From positions 1 through 5,533 of the forward strand of contig WJKR01000047.1 in the NCBI GenBank assembly GCA_014729015.1: a stretch of 5,533 nt of DNA, written 5' to 3'. This DNA is from Candidatus Woesearchaeota archaeon. Its GTDB lineage: Archaea; Nanobdellota; Nanobdellia; Woesearchaeales; WJKR01. A model generated the notes under the pieces. That model was not told the origin of the DNA. It saw only the letters and a list, made by a program, of their open reading frames with translations, and did not search any database. A program made the translations under genes and the position numbers. Below, piece after piece: positions 1-5,151 of the stretch (position 1 is its first letter; every line of letters begins with the position of its first letter).

Positions 1-1077
1 GGCTTGTTTCAGGTCTTCTGGTCGTTGGCAGAGGAAGGTCATCGTACCCGACTCTTTGAGCACGAAGTCCGCCTGGTAGAAGAGGCGCTTGTGCAGCTCC
101 TTCGCCTTGGCTTCGGGGACGTGCTTGCTCGCCTCCACTGGCTGGGTGACGATGCAATCGACGCTTTTCGCTGTGAGCTTGGTATCGATCCATTCGACGT
201 CGAGCTTGGAAAAAGTGATGCGCTTGTCCACACCAGCGATCTTCGCGTTCTTCTTGGCCGCGGTGACGTTACGGAGCTGCGCGTCGAACGCGTTGATGGC
301 GTTTTCCGCAACGGGTCGTTGCTGGCCGTCGAGCGATTCGATGACGTCATCCGCCTCCTTGAACAAGCGGTAACGCCTGCACGCCAAGTCCTTGTCATAG
401 AAGTGCAGTGATCTGTTTGCTGCGAGAAGCGCCGCTTCGATGGGGATGACGCCACCGCTCGTGTATGGGTCCAGCAAGGCCTTTCCAGGCTGCCAGCCGC
501 CCGCCATTAAGAGGCAGGCCGCGGTCGTCCCTTTGATGCTGTGCGGGTTGTTGAACACCTTGTACGACCGTTTGTCCGCCGGCTTGCCGAGGAGGTCGAG
601 GGCGAGCCACGCCTTTGCTCGGGTGACGTGCAGGTAGAAGAGCACGTCCGGTTTTTTGAGGTGCACTGCAGGGACAAACCCTGCGTCTTCCCGGGCGTAG
701 CGCTTGATCTGCTTGCCGGTTTCTTGCGAGAGGTCGACGGAGTTGTACTCCTGGTCTCCTGAGCGTTCGCAGTGGACGTGGAATGATTGCTCCTTGGTGA
801 GGAGTTCCTTGTAGTTGAGTACGCCGGTAGCGAGGTGCAAGTGCGCGGCCATGCCTTCTAGGGTGGGGTCGATCTCCAGTGATGCGGAGAGTCCCATGCA
901 GATCCTGGTCGGAGTCTGCAGGAGGTAGGCTGCCTTGATGAGGTCATGCGTGGTGCAGTCCAGTTCTACCGTGGTCTCGGTCGTCCTCGGCAACCCTCGG
1001 AATCCTTTGAGCTCGAGCTCTCTGGTGACGTCCGGCGCTGTCCCTGGTTCGCAGGCGAGGAAGAGCGTTCGTTTCAT
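1..1077 (-). CDS. THUMP-domain RNA methyltransferase, Trm14/TrmN/Trm-G10-like, 3' truncated by window edge
   Basis: The reading frame is open for 359 codons from the ATG at 1077 and runs off the left edge, so the C-terminus is missing. An N-terminal ferredoxin-like/THUMP region spans about residues 1-165; its signature FHVHCERSG begins at residue 99 and KKPDVLFYLHV follows. A Rossmann methyltransferase domain starts near residue 175. SAM-binding motif I is LLDPYTSGGVIPIEA (201-215), aligning with the family's DPFCGSGTIPIEA. Known relatives methylate N2 of guanosine in tRNA (position 6 or 10) or in 23S rRNA, and the preceding KRSYKVF segment resembles Trm14/TrmN/RlmL. The exact target cannot be told. 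Oddly, catalytic motif IV, normally (N/D)PPY, reads VTQPVEASK (310-318), so activity is uncertain. The start is the first ATG after an in-frame stop and lies 28 bases after a TATA box. The mRNA is therefore probably leaderless, and no Shine-Dalgarno site is seen. Confidence 0.85.
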   Translation of the reverse strand, partial: MKRTLFLACEPGTAPDVTRELELKGFRGLPRTTETTVELDCTTHDLIKAAYLLQTPTRICMGLSASLEIDPTLEGMAAHLHLATGVLNYKELLTKEQSFHVHCERSGDQEYNSVDLSQETGKQIKRYAREDAGFVPAVHLKKPDVLFYLHVTRAKAWLALDLLGKPADKRSYKVFNNPHSIKGTTAACLLMAGGWQPGKALLDPYTSGGVIPIEAALLAANRSLHFYDKDLACRRYRLFKEADDVIESLDGQQRPVAENAINAFDAQLRNVTAAKKNAKIAGVDKRITFSKLDVEWIDTKLTAKSVDCIVTQPVEASKHVPEAKAKELHKRLFYQADFVLKESGTMTFLCQRPEDLKQA

Positions 1078-1100
1078 AGACGATGAGAAAACAACGGTTG

Positions 1101-1110
1101 TTTTTAAAGG
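1101..1110 (-). promoter_or_regulatory. TATA box of the THUMP-methyltransferase gene
   Basis: Reading the minus strand, CCTTTAAAAA lies in the 33-bp gap between the MinD-like stop codon (1111) and the methyltransferase ATG (1077). The centre of TTTAAA is about 28 bases before the ATG. This is the usual archaeal TATA-to-start distance, so transcription would begin at or next to the ATG. It suggests the gene can be read independently of the operon upstream. Inferred from spacing and composition only. Confidence 0.55.
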
Positions 1111-1794
1111 TTATACTGGTTTGCCCGCGAGGCGGCCGGCGAGTTCCTTGATGGCTGCTGCTGGCGGCCGCTTCGGGTAGAGGTCGTAGTATGGGACACG
1201 TTTGTGCAGGGCGTGCTCGAAGCGCTCGTCGTAGGGAATGATCGCGATGATGGGAGTGTTCAGGAATCGTTCGACCTGTTCTTGGTTGAGCGAGTGCTTG
1301 GCTGCCTTGTTGACCACGACGCCGGCGATGATCTTTTGTTCCTGTTCTGCTTGCGCGATGATCCTGTTCGCGTCGACGAGCGAGGGCAGGTCGGGGTTGG
1401 TGATGATGAGCACTTGGTCCGTGGCTGCTAGGACGTGGCGGTGGTCTCCTGGCGGGCCGTCGTACAGTACGTGGTCCGCTGCGCCATGGAATTTTTTGAG
1501 GCGGCGGTGGTCGAGGTCCAGTTCTTTGGGGTGGGGGTCGCCCGGGACGTACTTGAAGCTGTCGGGGCGGTGGACGATGGATCGTACCGCTGCGAGCCGG
1601 TTGGCGAGCACGTCGTGGACCGTGTCGATGTGGTGGCCGTGGCCGAGGGAGAAGCCGACGTGCGGCGTGTGGAGATTGGCGTCGATGAGGATGGTGTCTT
1701 CTCCGATGCTGTGCAGCGCCGCTGCGAGGCTGATGGCTAGGGTCGTCTTGCCGGTGCCGCCTTTTCCTGAGAGGAGTGCGAGGTGCTTGCTCAT
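1111..1794 (-). CDS. MinD/ParA-like P-loop ATPase
   Basis: A 227-residue SIMIBI-class ATPase. It has the deviant Walker A motif GKGGTGKTT (residues 10-18, with signature Lys11 and Lys16), the A-prime motif ILIDAN (35-40, Asp38) and Walker B VLYDGPPG (109-116, Asp112). It also has a TNPDLPSLVDANR segment typical of MinD and a VVVNK strand near the nucleotide-base pocket. Family members switch between ATP dimers and ADP monomers to place or load partners on membranes, DNA or metal-cluster scaffolds. No obvious C-terminal amphipathic membrane-targeting helix is visible, as the end reads IKELAGRLAGKPV. The start at 1794 is chosen over an ATG at 1848 because it begins the canonical fold, overlaps the upstream stop as ATGA, and has a strong Shine-Dalgarno site. 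The tight coupling points to the upstream helical protein as a partner. The specific cargo is unknown. Confidence 0.9.
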   Translation of the reverse strand: MSKHLALLSGKGGTGKTTLAISLAAALHSIGEDTILIDANLHTPHVGFSLGHGHHIDTVHDVLANRLAAVRSIVHRPDSFKYVPGDPHPKELDLDHRRLKKFHGAADHVLYDGPPGDHRHVLAATDQVLIITNPDLPSLVDANRIIAQAEQEQKIIAGVVVNKAAKHSLNQEQVERFLNTPIIAIIPYDERFEHALHKRVPYYDLYPKRPPAAAIKELAGRLAGKPV

Positions 1795-2264
1795 TCGTCT
1801 CCTTCCGGGGAGTGCTCTTTTATAAGTTCTTCGACTTTCCGGTAGCATTCGAGCATGAAGTGGTAGTAGTTCGTGATGATGTCGATATCCACTATTTCTT
1901 CCCGTCCTTCGATAATGGTGCGCATGGTGACGTTCCTGCGGTACTCATTCTCTCGTTGCGGGTTGCTCCTGAACAGTTTCCGCAGGAGGAAGAAGAGGTT
2001 GATGTTGTTCTTGATGACCTCGTCTTCGGGGTAGAGCTGTTTGACCAGGTTGCCGCGCTCGATTGGCGATGGGGGGATGCGGTCCGCTTTTTTTTGCTCG
2101 ATGGCGAGCTTGATGAGTCCTTCGATGAGGAATTCGTAGCCGTCGATCATGCGGTTGATGATGTTCAGGAGTACGTCGACGGTTCTCGTGTATTTGAGGC
2201 TGACGTAGATCTGGTGGTCTACTCGTTTGAGTTCTTCCTTAGCGTCTTCGATGCATTGTCTCAT
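1791..2264 (-). CDS. Conserved archaeal all-helical protein B, function unknown
   Basis: A 157-residue soluble protein, predicted almost entirely helical, with no signal peptide or membrane segment. The N-terminal half contains KRVDHQIYVSLKYTRTVDVL followed by a long amphipathic helix pair. The middle carries NNINLFFLLRKLFR and the stretch EYRRNVTMRTI, and the C-terminus is IDIITNYYHFMLECYRKV. From memory, proteins of this type occur next to protein A in DPANN archaea without assigned function; I could not search to confirm. The stop codon overlaps the MinD-like start (ATGA), and its own start overlaps the end of protein A by 26 bp. A GGTGA element (2271-2275) sits six bases before the ATG. 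The shape recalls HEPN-type helical bundles, but no RxxxxH nuclease motif is seen. It is probably a physical partner of protein A and/or the ATPase (inference). Confidence 0.8.
   Translation of the reverse strand: MRQCIEDAKEELKRVDHQIYVSLKYTRTVDVLLNIINRMIDGYEFLIEGLIKLAIEQKKADRIPPSPIERGNLVKQLYPEDEVIKNNINLFFLLRKLFRSNPQRENEYRRNVTMRTIIEGREEIVDIDIITNYYHFMLECYRKVEELIKEHSPEGDE
1799..1806 (-). promoter_or_regulatory. Shine-Dalgarno site of the MinD-like gene
   Basis: The minus strand reads GGAAGGAG four bases before the ATG at 1794. The site lies inside the last codons of the upstream gene. It decides the start at 1794 rather than 1848 and indicates translational coupling through the ATGA overlap. 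Confidence 0.7.
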
Positions 2265-2730
2265 GCCTGCTCACCAGTTGCAGGAGCTCGTGGACGAGTT
2301 CCTTAGTCTTGCGCAGCGCTGCCTTGAGTTTTTCTTCGTCCAAGACCCGTATTTTGTAGCGCTCGTCTGCCATGACGTATTTCTCTTTCCTGGGGAATTC
2401 TGTCGGGCTTTCTTTGTGTTCTGCCACTAACTCTTTTATTTCTGCGATGAAGCGCACCCATTTGCGGTCGATGTTGTAGCCCGGCACGATGTACGCTTTG
2501 AAGTGGGAGAACTTGCTCTCGAACGTGTCGTGGAACGGTCCGATGCGTTTGCCGCGGCGTTCGTGGTGGAGGACTGCTGCCATGGCGTTTGTGAGCGCCA
2601 TGAAAAGGTTTTCGAGCACTGCGACGAGGAGCTTGGGGTCTTTGACCATAGGGTAGGTCATGGTCAGCATGTGGTCGGCTACTCGTATGTTCTGGCGCGC
2701 TCGGTCCCGGTATGTCACGTATTTCTCCAT
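2239..2730 (-). CDS. Conserved archaeal all-helical protein A, function unknown
   Basis: A 163-residue soluble protein that looks fully helical. A conserved-looking core runs RQNIRVADHMLTMTYPMVKD (residues 11-30), then LLVAVLENLFMALTNAMAAVLHHE, a basic turn ERRGKR, and the segment FHDTFESKFSHFK. Later segments include HKESPTEFPRKEKYVMADE and a long C-terminal helix ending in basic residues. From memory it resembles uncharacterised DPANN proteins found beside protein B; I assign no function. It precedes protein B with a 26-bp overlap and follows the transglutaminase-like gene by 12 bp. There is no Shine-Dalgarno site before the ATG at 2730. A TATA-like element about 30 bases upstream suggests an almost leaderless internal transcript. 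An unrelated alternative is a small-molecule or RNA-binding helical bundle. Confidence 0.8.
   Translation of the reverse strand: MEKYVTYRDRARQNIRVADHMLTMTYPMVKDPKLLVAVLENLFMALTNAMAAVLHHERRGKRIGPFHDTFESKFSHFKAYIVPGYNIDRKWVRFIAEIKELVAEHKESPTEFPRKEKYVMADERYKIRVLDEEKLKAALRKTKELVHELLQLVSRHETMHRRR
2271..2275 (-). promoter_or_regulatory. Shine-Dalgarno site of helical protein B
   Basis: GGTGA on the minus strand, six bases before the ATG at 2264 and inside the coding sequence of protein A. It matches part of the archaeal anti-Shine-Dalgarno complement (GGAGGTGA) and supports this start despite the 26-bp overlap. Confidence 0.5.
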
Positions 2731-2742
2731 AAGAAATGGGTG

Positions 2743-3375
2743 TTACTTGACGGGGATATTTATAGATTTGGGTGGTCGTAACGGGTGGTATGGTTTTAGG
2801 GTGAGCAGTTTTTGGTCGCCTATCTCTCGTTGGTAGCGTTTATGGGTCGCTGGGTCGTTGTTGGCGTCGTTGACGTGTTGGATGTAGTCTTGGAAGGTGA
2901 AGGGCAGTCTTTCGACGAGGTCGGGGTAGTTCTCGAACAGGTTCTTCTCGGGGTTTGGTGAGGGGACGATGATGACGTCTAGTGATTCCGCGTGCGGCTG
3001 CGTGTTCTCGTATTGTCCTTCGTAGAGGTAGACGTTGGTGCGGTCACTGAAGTCGAGAACGTGTCCTTTCCTCTTGTACATGAATGGGATGAACACGTGT
3101 ATGCCGTAGTCGGCGTTGTGCTGATTGTGGTTGCGGAGCAGTTGGATACCGAAGGGGTGTTGCTCGTCGATATAATCAGTGATGTATTTGCTCGCGATCT
3201 GGGTGTAGTCGAAGCATGCGCCGAGGAAGCTCATGTCGCGGTCGTTGATGATGTCGACCGGGCTTCGCTGCGCAAACTTTCGCTTGAATCGATGCTCTGA
3301 CCACTGCGTGATAGGGGTGTGCTTGTTCAGCCAGTCCAGGAGCACTTGCATCCGTTTGATGAGGTAGTCGTCCAT
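2743..3375 (-). CDS. Putative transglutaminase-like / cysteine-triad protein
   Basis: A 210-residue soluble protein not firmly recognised. The middle has the order of elements seen in transglutaminase-like folds. First comes a helix opening with a cysteine, LGACFDYTQIASKYI (Cys54). Then follows a strand with histidine, GIHVFIPFMY (His93), and a strand with aspartate, HVLDFSDR (Asp108). Cys-His-Asp spacing of 39 and 15 residues is plausible for a papain/transglutaminase triad. The N-terminal 45 residues are basic and helical. The C-terminal 60 are hydrophilic with a Pro-rich end (HPLRPPKSINIPVK). It begins 3 bp after the nac stop codon and ends 12 bp before protein A, so it is in the same operon. 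Possible roles are proteolysis, deamidation or crosslinking, or an inactive binding fold. The fold call is inference from pattern, not from a search. Confidence 0.75.
   Translation of the reverse strand: MDDYLIKRMQVLLDWLNKHTPITQWSEHRFKRKFAQRSPVDIINDRDMSFLGACFDYTQIASKYITDYIDEQHPFGIQLLRNHNQHNADYGIHVFIPFMYKRKGHVLDFSDRTNVYLYEGQYENTQPHAESLDVIIVPSPNPEKNLFENYPDLVERLPFTFQDYIQHVNDANNDPATHKRYQREIGDQKLLTLKPYHPLRPPKSINIPVK
2756..2765 (-). promoter_or_regulatory. Possible internal promoter (TATA box) for the helical A-B-MinD genes
   Basis: The minus strand reads CTATAAATAT within the last codons of the transglutaminase-like gene. Its centre is about 30 bases before the ATG of protein A, which lacks a Shine-Dalgarno site. 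The spacing fits a transcript with a leader of a few bases or none. It could also be chance, since the same bases encode Ser-Ile-Asn-Ile. Confidence 0.35.
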
Positions 3376-3378
3376 GTC

Positions 3379-3720
3379 TTAGTCGCCTTGCAGTTTGAGT
3401 ATCGCTTCTGCCAGGTCACCTTTTGCTGCTGCTATTGCTTCCTTGGCTTGTTCCTCACTCACGCCTGCTTGGTCCTTGACGGTCTGGACGTCTTCTTCAG
3501 AAATAGTCGGGTTGGTGTCTGTTGCTCGTTCTTGCGCTTCTCCCACGACTTGGTAGGTGTCTTGTCCCATCATGTTCACTTTGGTGACATTGGGCTCGGT
3601 AATGACGATCTCTTTCTCCGGTGCTCGTATGATGACTTCTGTTGCTGCTATCTCTTGCTGCTGTATGCCCATGCGTTTCATGGCTTGTTTCATCATCCGT
3701 GGGTTCATACCGGGCATCAT
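3379..3720 (-). CDS. nac: Nascent polypeptide-associated complex protein (archaeal NAC, alpha-type)
   Basis: A 113-residue protein with the standard archaeal NAC layout. The start is Met-rich, MMPGMNPRMMKQAMKRMGI, the region expected to carry ribosome-contacting basic residues. The NAC beta-barrel dimerisation domain covers about residues 20-62 and contains EVIIRAPEKEIVITEP and VTKVNMMGQDTYQVVG. A C-terminal UBA domain covers about 74-111 (SEEDVQTVKDQAGVSEEQAK, then GDLAEAILKL). In Archaea NAC is a homodimer that binds ribosomes near the exit tunnel and shields emerging chains. The ATG at 3720 overlaps the secG stop codon (ATGA); a second ATG follows directly and would give one residue less. 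Co-transcription with a Sec translocon subunit fits a shared role at the ribosome exit and membrane. Confidence 0.95.
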   Translation of the reverse strand: MMPGMNPRMMKQAMKRMGIQQQEIAATEVIIRAPEKEIVITEPNVTKVNMMGQDTYQVVGEAQERATDTNPTISEEDVQTVKDQAGVSEEQAKEAIAAAKGDLAEAILKLQGD

Positions 3721-3875
3721 AGGCTTAACCAGAGCAGTATTTCTATGAGTATGACTACTATCGCGAAGATGACGATGTGGATGGGTTGGAAGGTAATCTT
3801 GCTTTTGTAGTCGTCGAAGAATTGTGTGATGCCTGCTCCTGAGCTGGGCATCCTGATCTTGTCATTCCGTCCCAT
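3717..3875 (-). CDS. secG: Preprotein translocase subunit Sec61 beta / SecG (archaeal), 52 aa
   Basis: A very short gene that a length cut-off would miss. Translation from the ATG at 3875 gives 52 residues. The N-terminus is cytosolic and basic (MGRNDKIRMPSSGAGITQFF), with the PSSGAG element typical of archaeal Sec61 beta. An amphipathic DDYKSKITFQP follows, and then a single C-terminal transmembrane helix, roughly residues 32-50 (HIVIFAIVVILIEILLWL). This small tail-anchored subunit sits beside SecY and SecE in the archaeal Sec channel. The stop codon TGA shares bases with the nac ATG (ATGA). No Shine-Dalgarno site precedes the ATG, but a TATA box lies 26 bases upstream, so the transcript is probably leaderless. 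It is the first gene of the six-gene operon. Confidence 0.92.
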   Translation of the reverse strand: MGRNDKIRMPSSGAGITQFFDDYKSKITFQPIHIVIFAIVVILIEILLWLSL

Positions 3876-3896
3876 GGTGGTTCACGATTGTTGTTG

Positions 3897-3907
3897 ATTA
3901 TAAAAAT
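3897..3907 (-). promoter_or_regulatory. secG operon TATA box, overlapping the RNase P RNA terminator
   Basis: The minus strand reads ATTTTTATAAT. The centre of TTTATA is about 26 bases before the secG ATG, the distance expected for leaderless archaeal initiation. The same T-run begins at the base directly after the P1 helix of the RNase P RNA. Confidence 0.65.
3902..3906 (-). terminator. Oligo-T terminator of the RNase P RNA gene
   Basis: Five T residues on the minus strand immediately follow the 3' arm of P1 (ending at 3907). Archaeal RNA polymerase terminates at oligo-T tracts without needing a hairpin. This run is short, and it is shared with the secG TATA box. Read-through into secG is possible. 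Confidence 0.45.
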
Positions 3908-4268
3908 GTGTCGGGTCGCGGTAAGCTGCCTTTTGTACGCTCCGAAGCATCATCCTGTGATGCCGGTGAGCGTTGACGACATTCAACTCAGCGCCTTTTG
4001 GCTTGCACAAGGTGGGACTCGCCGTTTCATCCTTTCCATGGAAGACGTCAGCAGGTTGGTCTCAGTCAAGTTGCCTTGACCTTCGCGTGCATCATCCCAT
4101 TTCCATGGGGGTCTCGTTTCGGGGCGGTTGCCGACGATTTCTCGTCCCGGCCACGACGGCCGGCGCCTTTGTCCAGTGGTCATGCAAGCGTTTGAAGCTC
4201 TTATGACCGCGTCGTGTGGGCAGACTTTCCTCGGCATGAGGCCGTGAGTCGTCTCGCGACCCTACACA
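3907..4268 (-). ncRNA. rnpB: RNase P RNA, archaeal type
   Basis: The RNA subunit of RNase P, which cuts the 5' leader from pre-tRNAs. Several hallmarks are visible on the minus strand. The universal CR-I GAGGAAAGTC is at 4232-4223. A CR-V-like ACAAAAGGCAGCTTAC is at 3936-3921, whose GGCAG pairs with CTGCC after CR-I to form P4. A CR-IV-like GTGCAAGCCAAAAGG is at 4008-3994, with GAAACGG just before it. P1 is formed by TGTGTAGGGTCGCG (4268-4255) and CGCGACCCGACACA (3920-3907), 13 of 14 positions paired. P2 can form from ACGACTC and GAGCGT. A short hairpin CGGC-CTCAT-GCCG fits P3. Three further hairpins have GNRA loops: 4065-4080 (GCAA), 4096-4109 (GGAA) and 4133-4146 (GAAA). The stem at 4147-4163 (CCGGCC/GGCCGG) also folds. 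The length is about 362 nt. The short open frames inside it are not genes. Confidence 0.92.
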
Positions 4269-4290
4269 TGGCGTGTGGGAAGTAGTCTTC

Positions 4291-4302
4291 ATTTATAAAA
4301 AG
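4291..4302 (-). promoter_or_regulatory. RNase P RNA promoter (TATA box)
   Basis: The minus strand reads CTTTTTATAAAT. The centre of TTTATA is about 27 bases upstream of position 4269, which coincides with the 5' end of P1 deduced independently from pairing. The element is nearly palindromic and could also be read toward the DNA glycosylase gene, giving a leader of about 30-40 nt. Confidence 0.65.
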
Positions 4303-4330
4303 ATATTATTTTCTTTATTGAAAATAATTA

Positions 4331-4340
4331 GGTTTAAAGC
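4331..4340 (+). promoter_or_regulatory. Candidate TATA box of the DNA glycosylase gene
   Basis: GGTTTAAAGC on the plus strand has its TTTAAA centre about 27 bases before the ATG at 4363. This is the same geometry as the other leaderless starts in this window. It argues for a start at 4363 rather than 4351 or 4273. Confidence 0.45.
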
Positions 4341-4362
4341 AAAGAACGAAATGAAAGAACAC

Positions 4363-5151
4363 ATGCAAGCATTCCAGAAGAAAATTCTCGACTATTACAA
4401 ACAAAAAGGACGAAACCTACCCTGGCGGAACACCACTAACCGCTACCACATCCTAGTCTCAGAAATCATGCTCCAGCAGACGCAAGTAGACCGCGTCATA
4501 CCAAAATACAAGGAATGGCTACAAACCTTCAAGACGCCGTCCGCTCTAGCAGCAGCGCCTCTGAGCAAAGTGTTGCAATTATGGAGCGGGTTAGGCTACA
4601 ACAACAGAGCCAAACGACTGCACGACGCGGCAAAGATCATCGCACAAAAACATAACGGACAAGTACCAGACACCATCGAAGAACTCATCAAGCTCCCCGG
4701 CGTCGGACCCTACACTGCCAGATCAGTCTTGATCTTCGCAGACAACGAAAACCTAGCAACGGTCGACACCAACATAAGAAGAATCCTCATCCACGAATGC
4801 AAACTCAAAGAGACCATCACCGACAAGGAACTCTTCAGAAAAGCGCAAGAAACACTCCCAAAAGGGAAAAGCAGGGAATGGCACAACGCGCTCATGGACT
4901 ACGGCGCACAACAACTCACCAGCAAGGCATCGGGCATCAAGCCGAAAACAACACAACCCCCGTTCAAAGGCTCGCGCAGATACTACCGCGGCCGGATCAT
5001 CAACCACCTGACAAGCAACGAAGACCTCAGCCTCAAAAAAGCGAAAAAACTCTTCCCGGACTGCGAACAAGACCTCACAACAATCTTCCAAGAGCTCGAA
5101 CAAGAAGGCCTCATACAGAAAAAGAGCAACACCTACCGCATCACTTCTTGA
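4363..5151 (+). CDS. A/G-specific adenine DNA glycosylase-like protein (MutY family, HhH-GPD), lacking the Fe-S cluster
   Basis: A base-excision repair glycosylase of 262 residues. The start region MQAFQKKILDYY aligns with the beginning of E. coli MutY. Key motifs are LPW (19-21), SEIMLQQTQV (33-42) with catalytic Glu34, GLGYNNRAKRL (76-86), the helix-hairpin-helix LPGVGPYTARSVL (111-123), and VDTNIRRIL (134-142) with catalytic Asp135. The 101-residue Glu-Asp spacing equals that of E. coli MutY (37/138). The four-cysteine Fe-S loop is absent: only Cys146 and Cys234 occur, and the sequence passes from ALMDYGAQQL straight to a basic KTTQPPFKGSRRYYRGRI linker. Residues 205-262 look like a winged helix in place of the MutY NUDIX-like 8-oxoG domain. 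A Mig-type T/G or U/G glycosylase is the alternative. ATGs at 4351 and 4273 are in frame; the latter would add 30 residues, largely encoded by AT-rich promoter-like DNA. No Shine-Dalgarno site is seen. Confidence 0.88.
   Translation: MQAFQKKILDYYKQKGRNLPWRNTTNRYHILVSEIMLQQTQVDRVIPKYKEWLQTFKTPSALAAAPLSKVLQLWSGLGYNNRAKRLHDAAKIIAQKHNGQVPDTIEELIKLPGVGPYTARSVLIFADNENLATVDTNIRRILIHECKLKETITDKELFRKAQETLPKGKSREWHNALMDYGAQQLTSKASGIKPKTTQPPFKGSRRYYRGRIINHLTSNEDLSLKKAKKLFPDCEQDLTTIFQELEQEGLIQKKSNTYRITS

Noticed and set aside
4..411. Plus-strand open frame of 135 codons opposite the methyltransferase
   Set aside because: It is codon-aligned antisense to a frame with THUMP and methyltransferase motifs; its own translation has no recognisable features.
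1238..2306. Long plus-strand open frames opposite MinD and protein B
   Set aside because: Antisense shadows of an operon with clear motifs, overlaps and Shine-Dalgarno sites; the translations are low-complexity.
1791..2730. HEPN-type toxin-antitoxin pair for proteins A and B
   Set aside because: Both are helical and overlapping, but no RxxxxH nuclease motif or nucleotidyltransferase partner is visible.
3888..4292. Several 63-84 codon open frames on both strands
   Set aside because: They lie over the RNase P RNA and conflict with its helices and promoter; none resembles a protein family.
4273..4362. N-terminal extension of the glycosylase starting at 4273 (MWEVVFIYKK...)
   Set aside because: It would start in the rnpB promoter region, is encoded by AT-rich DNA holding the TATA boxes, and is not needed by the MutY fold.
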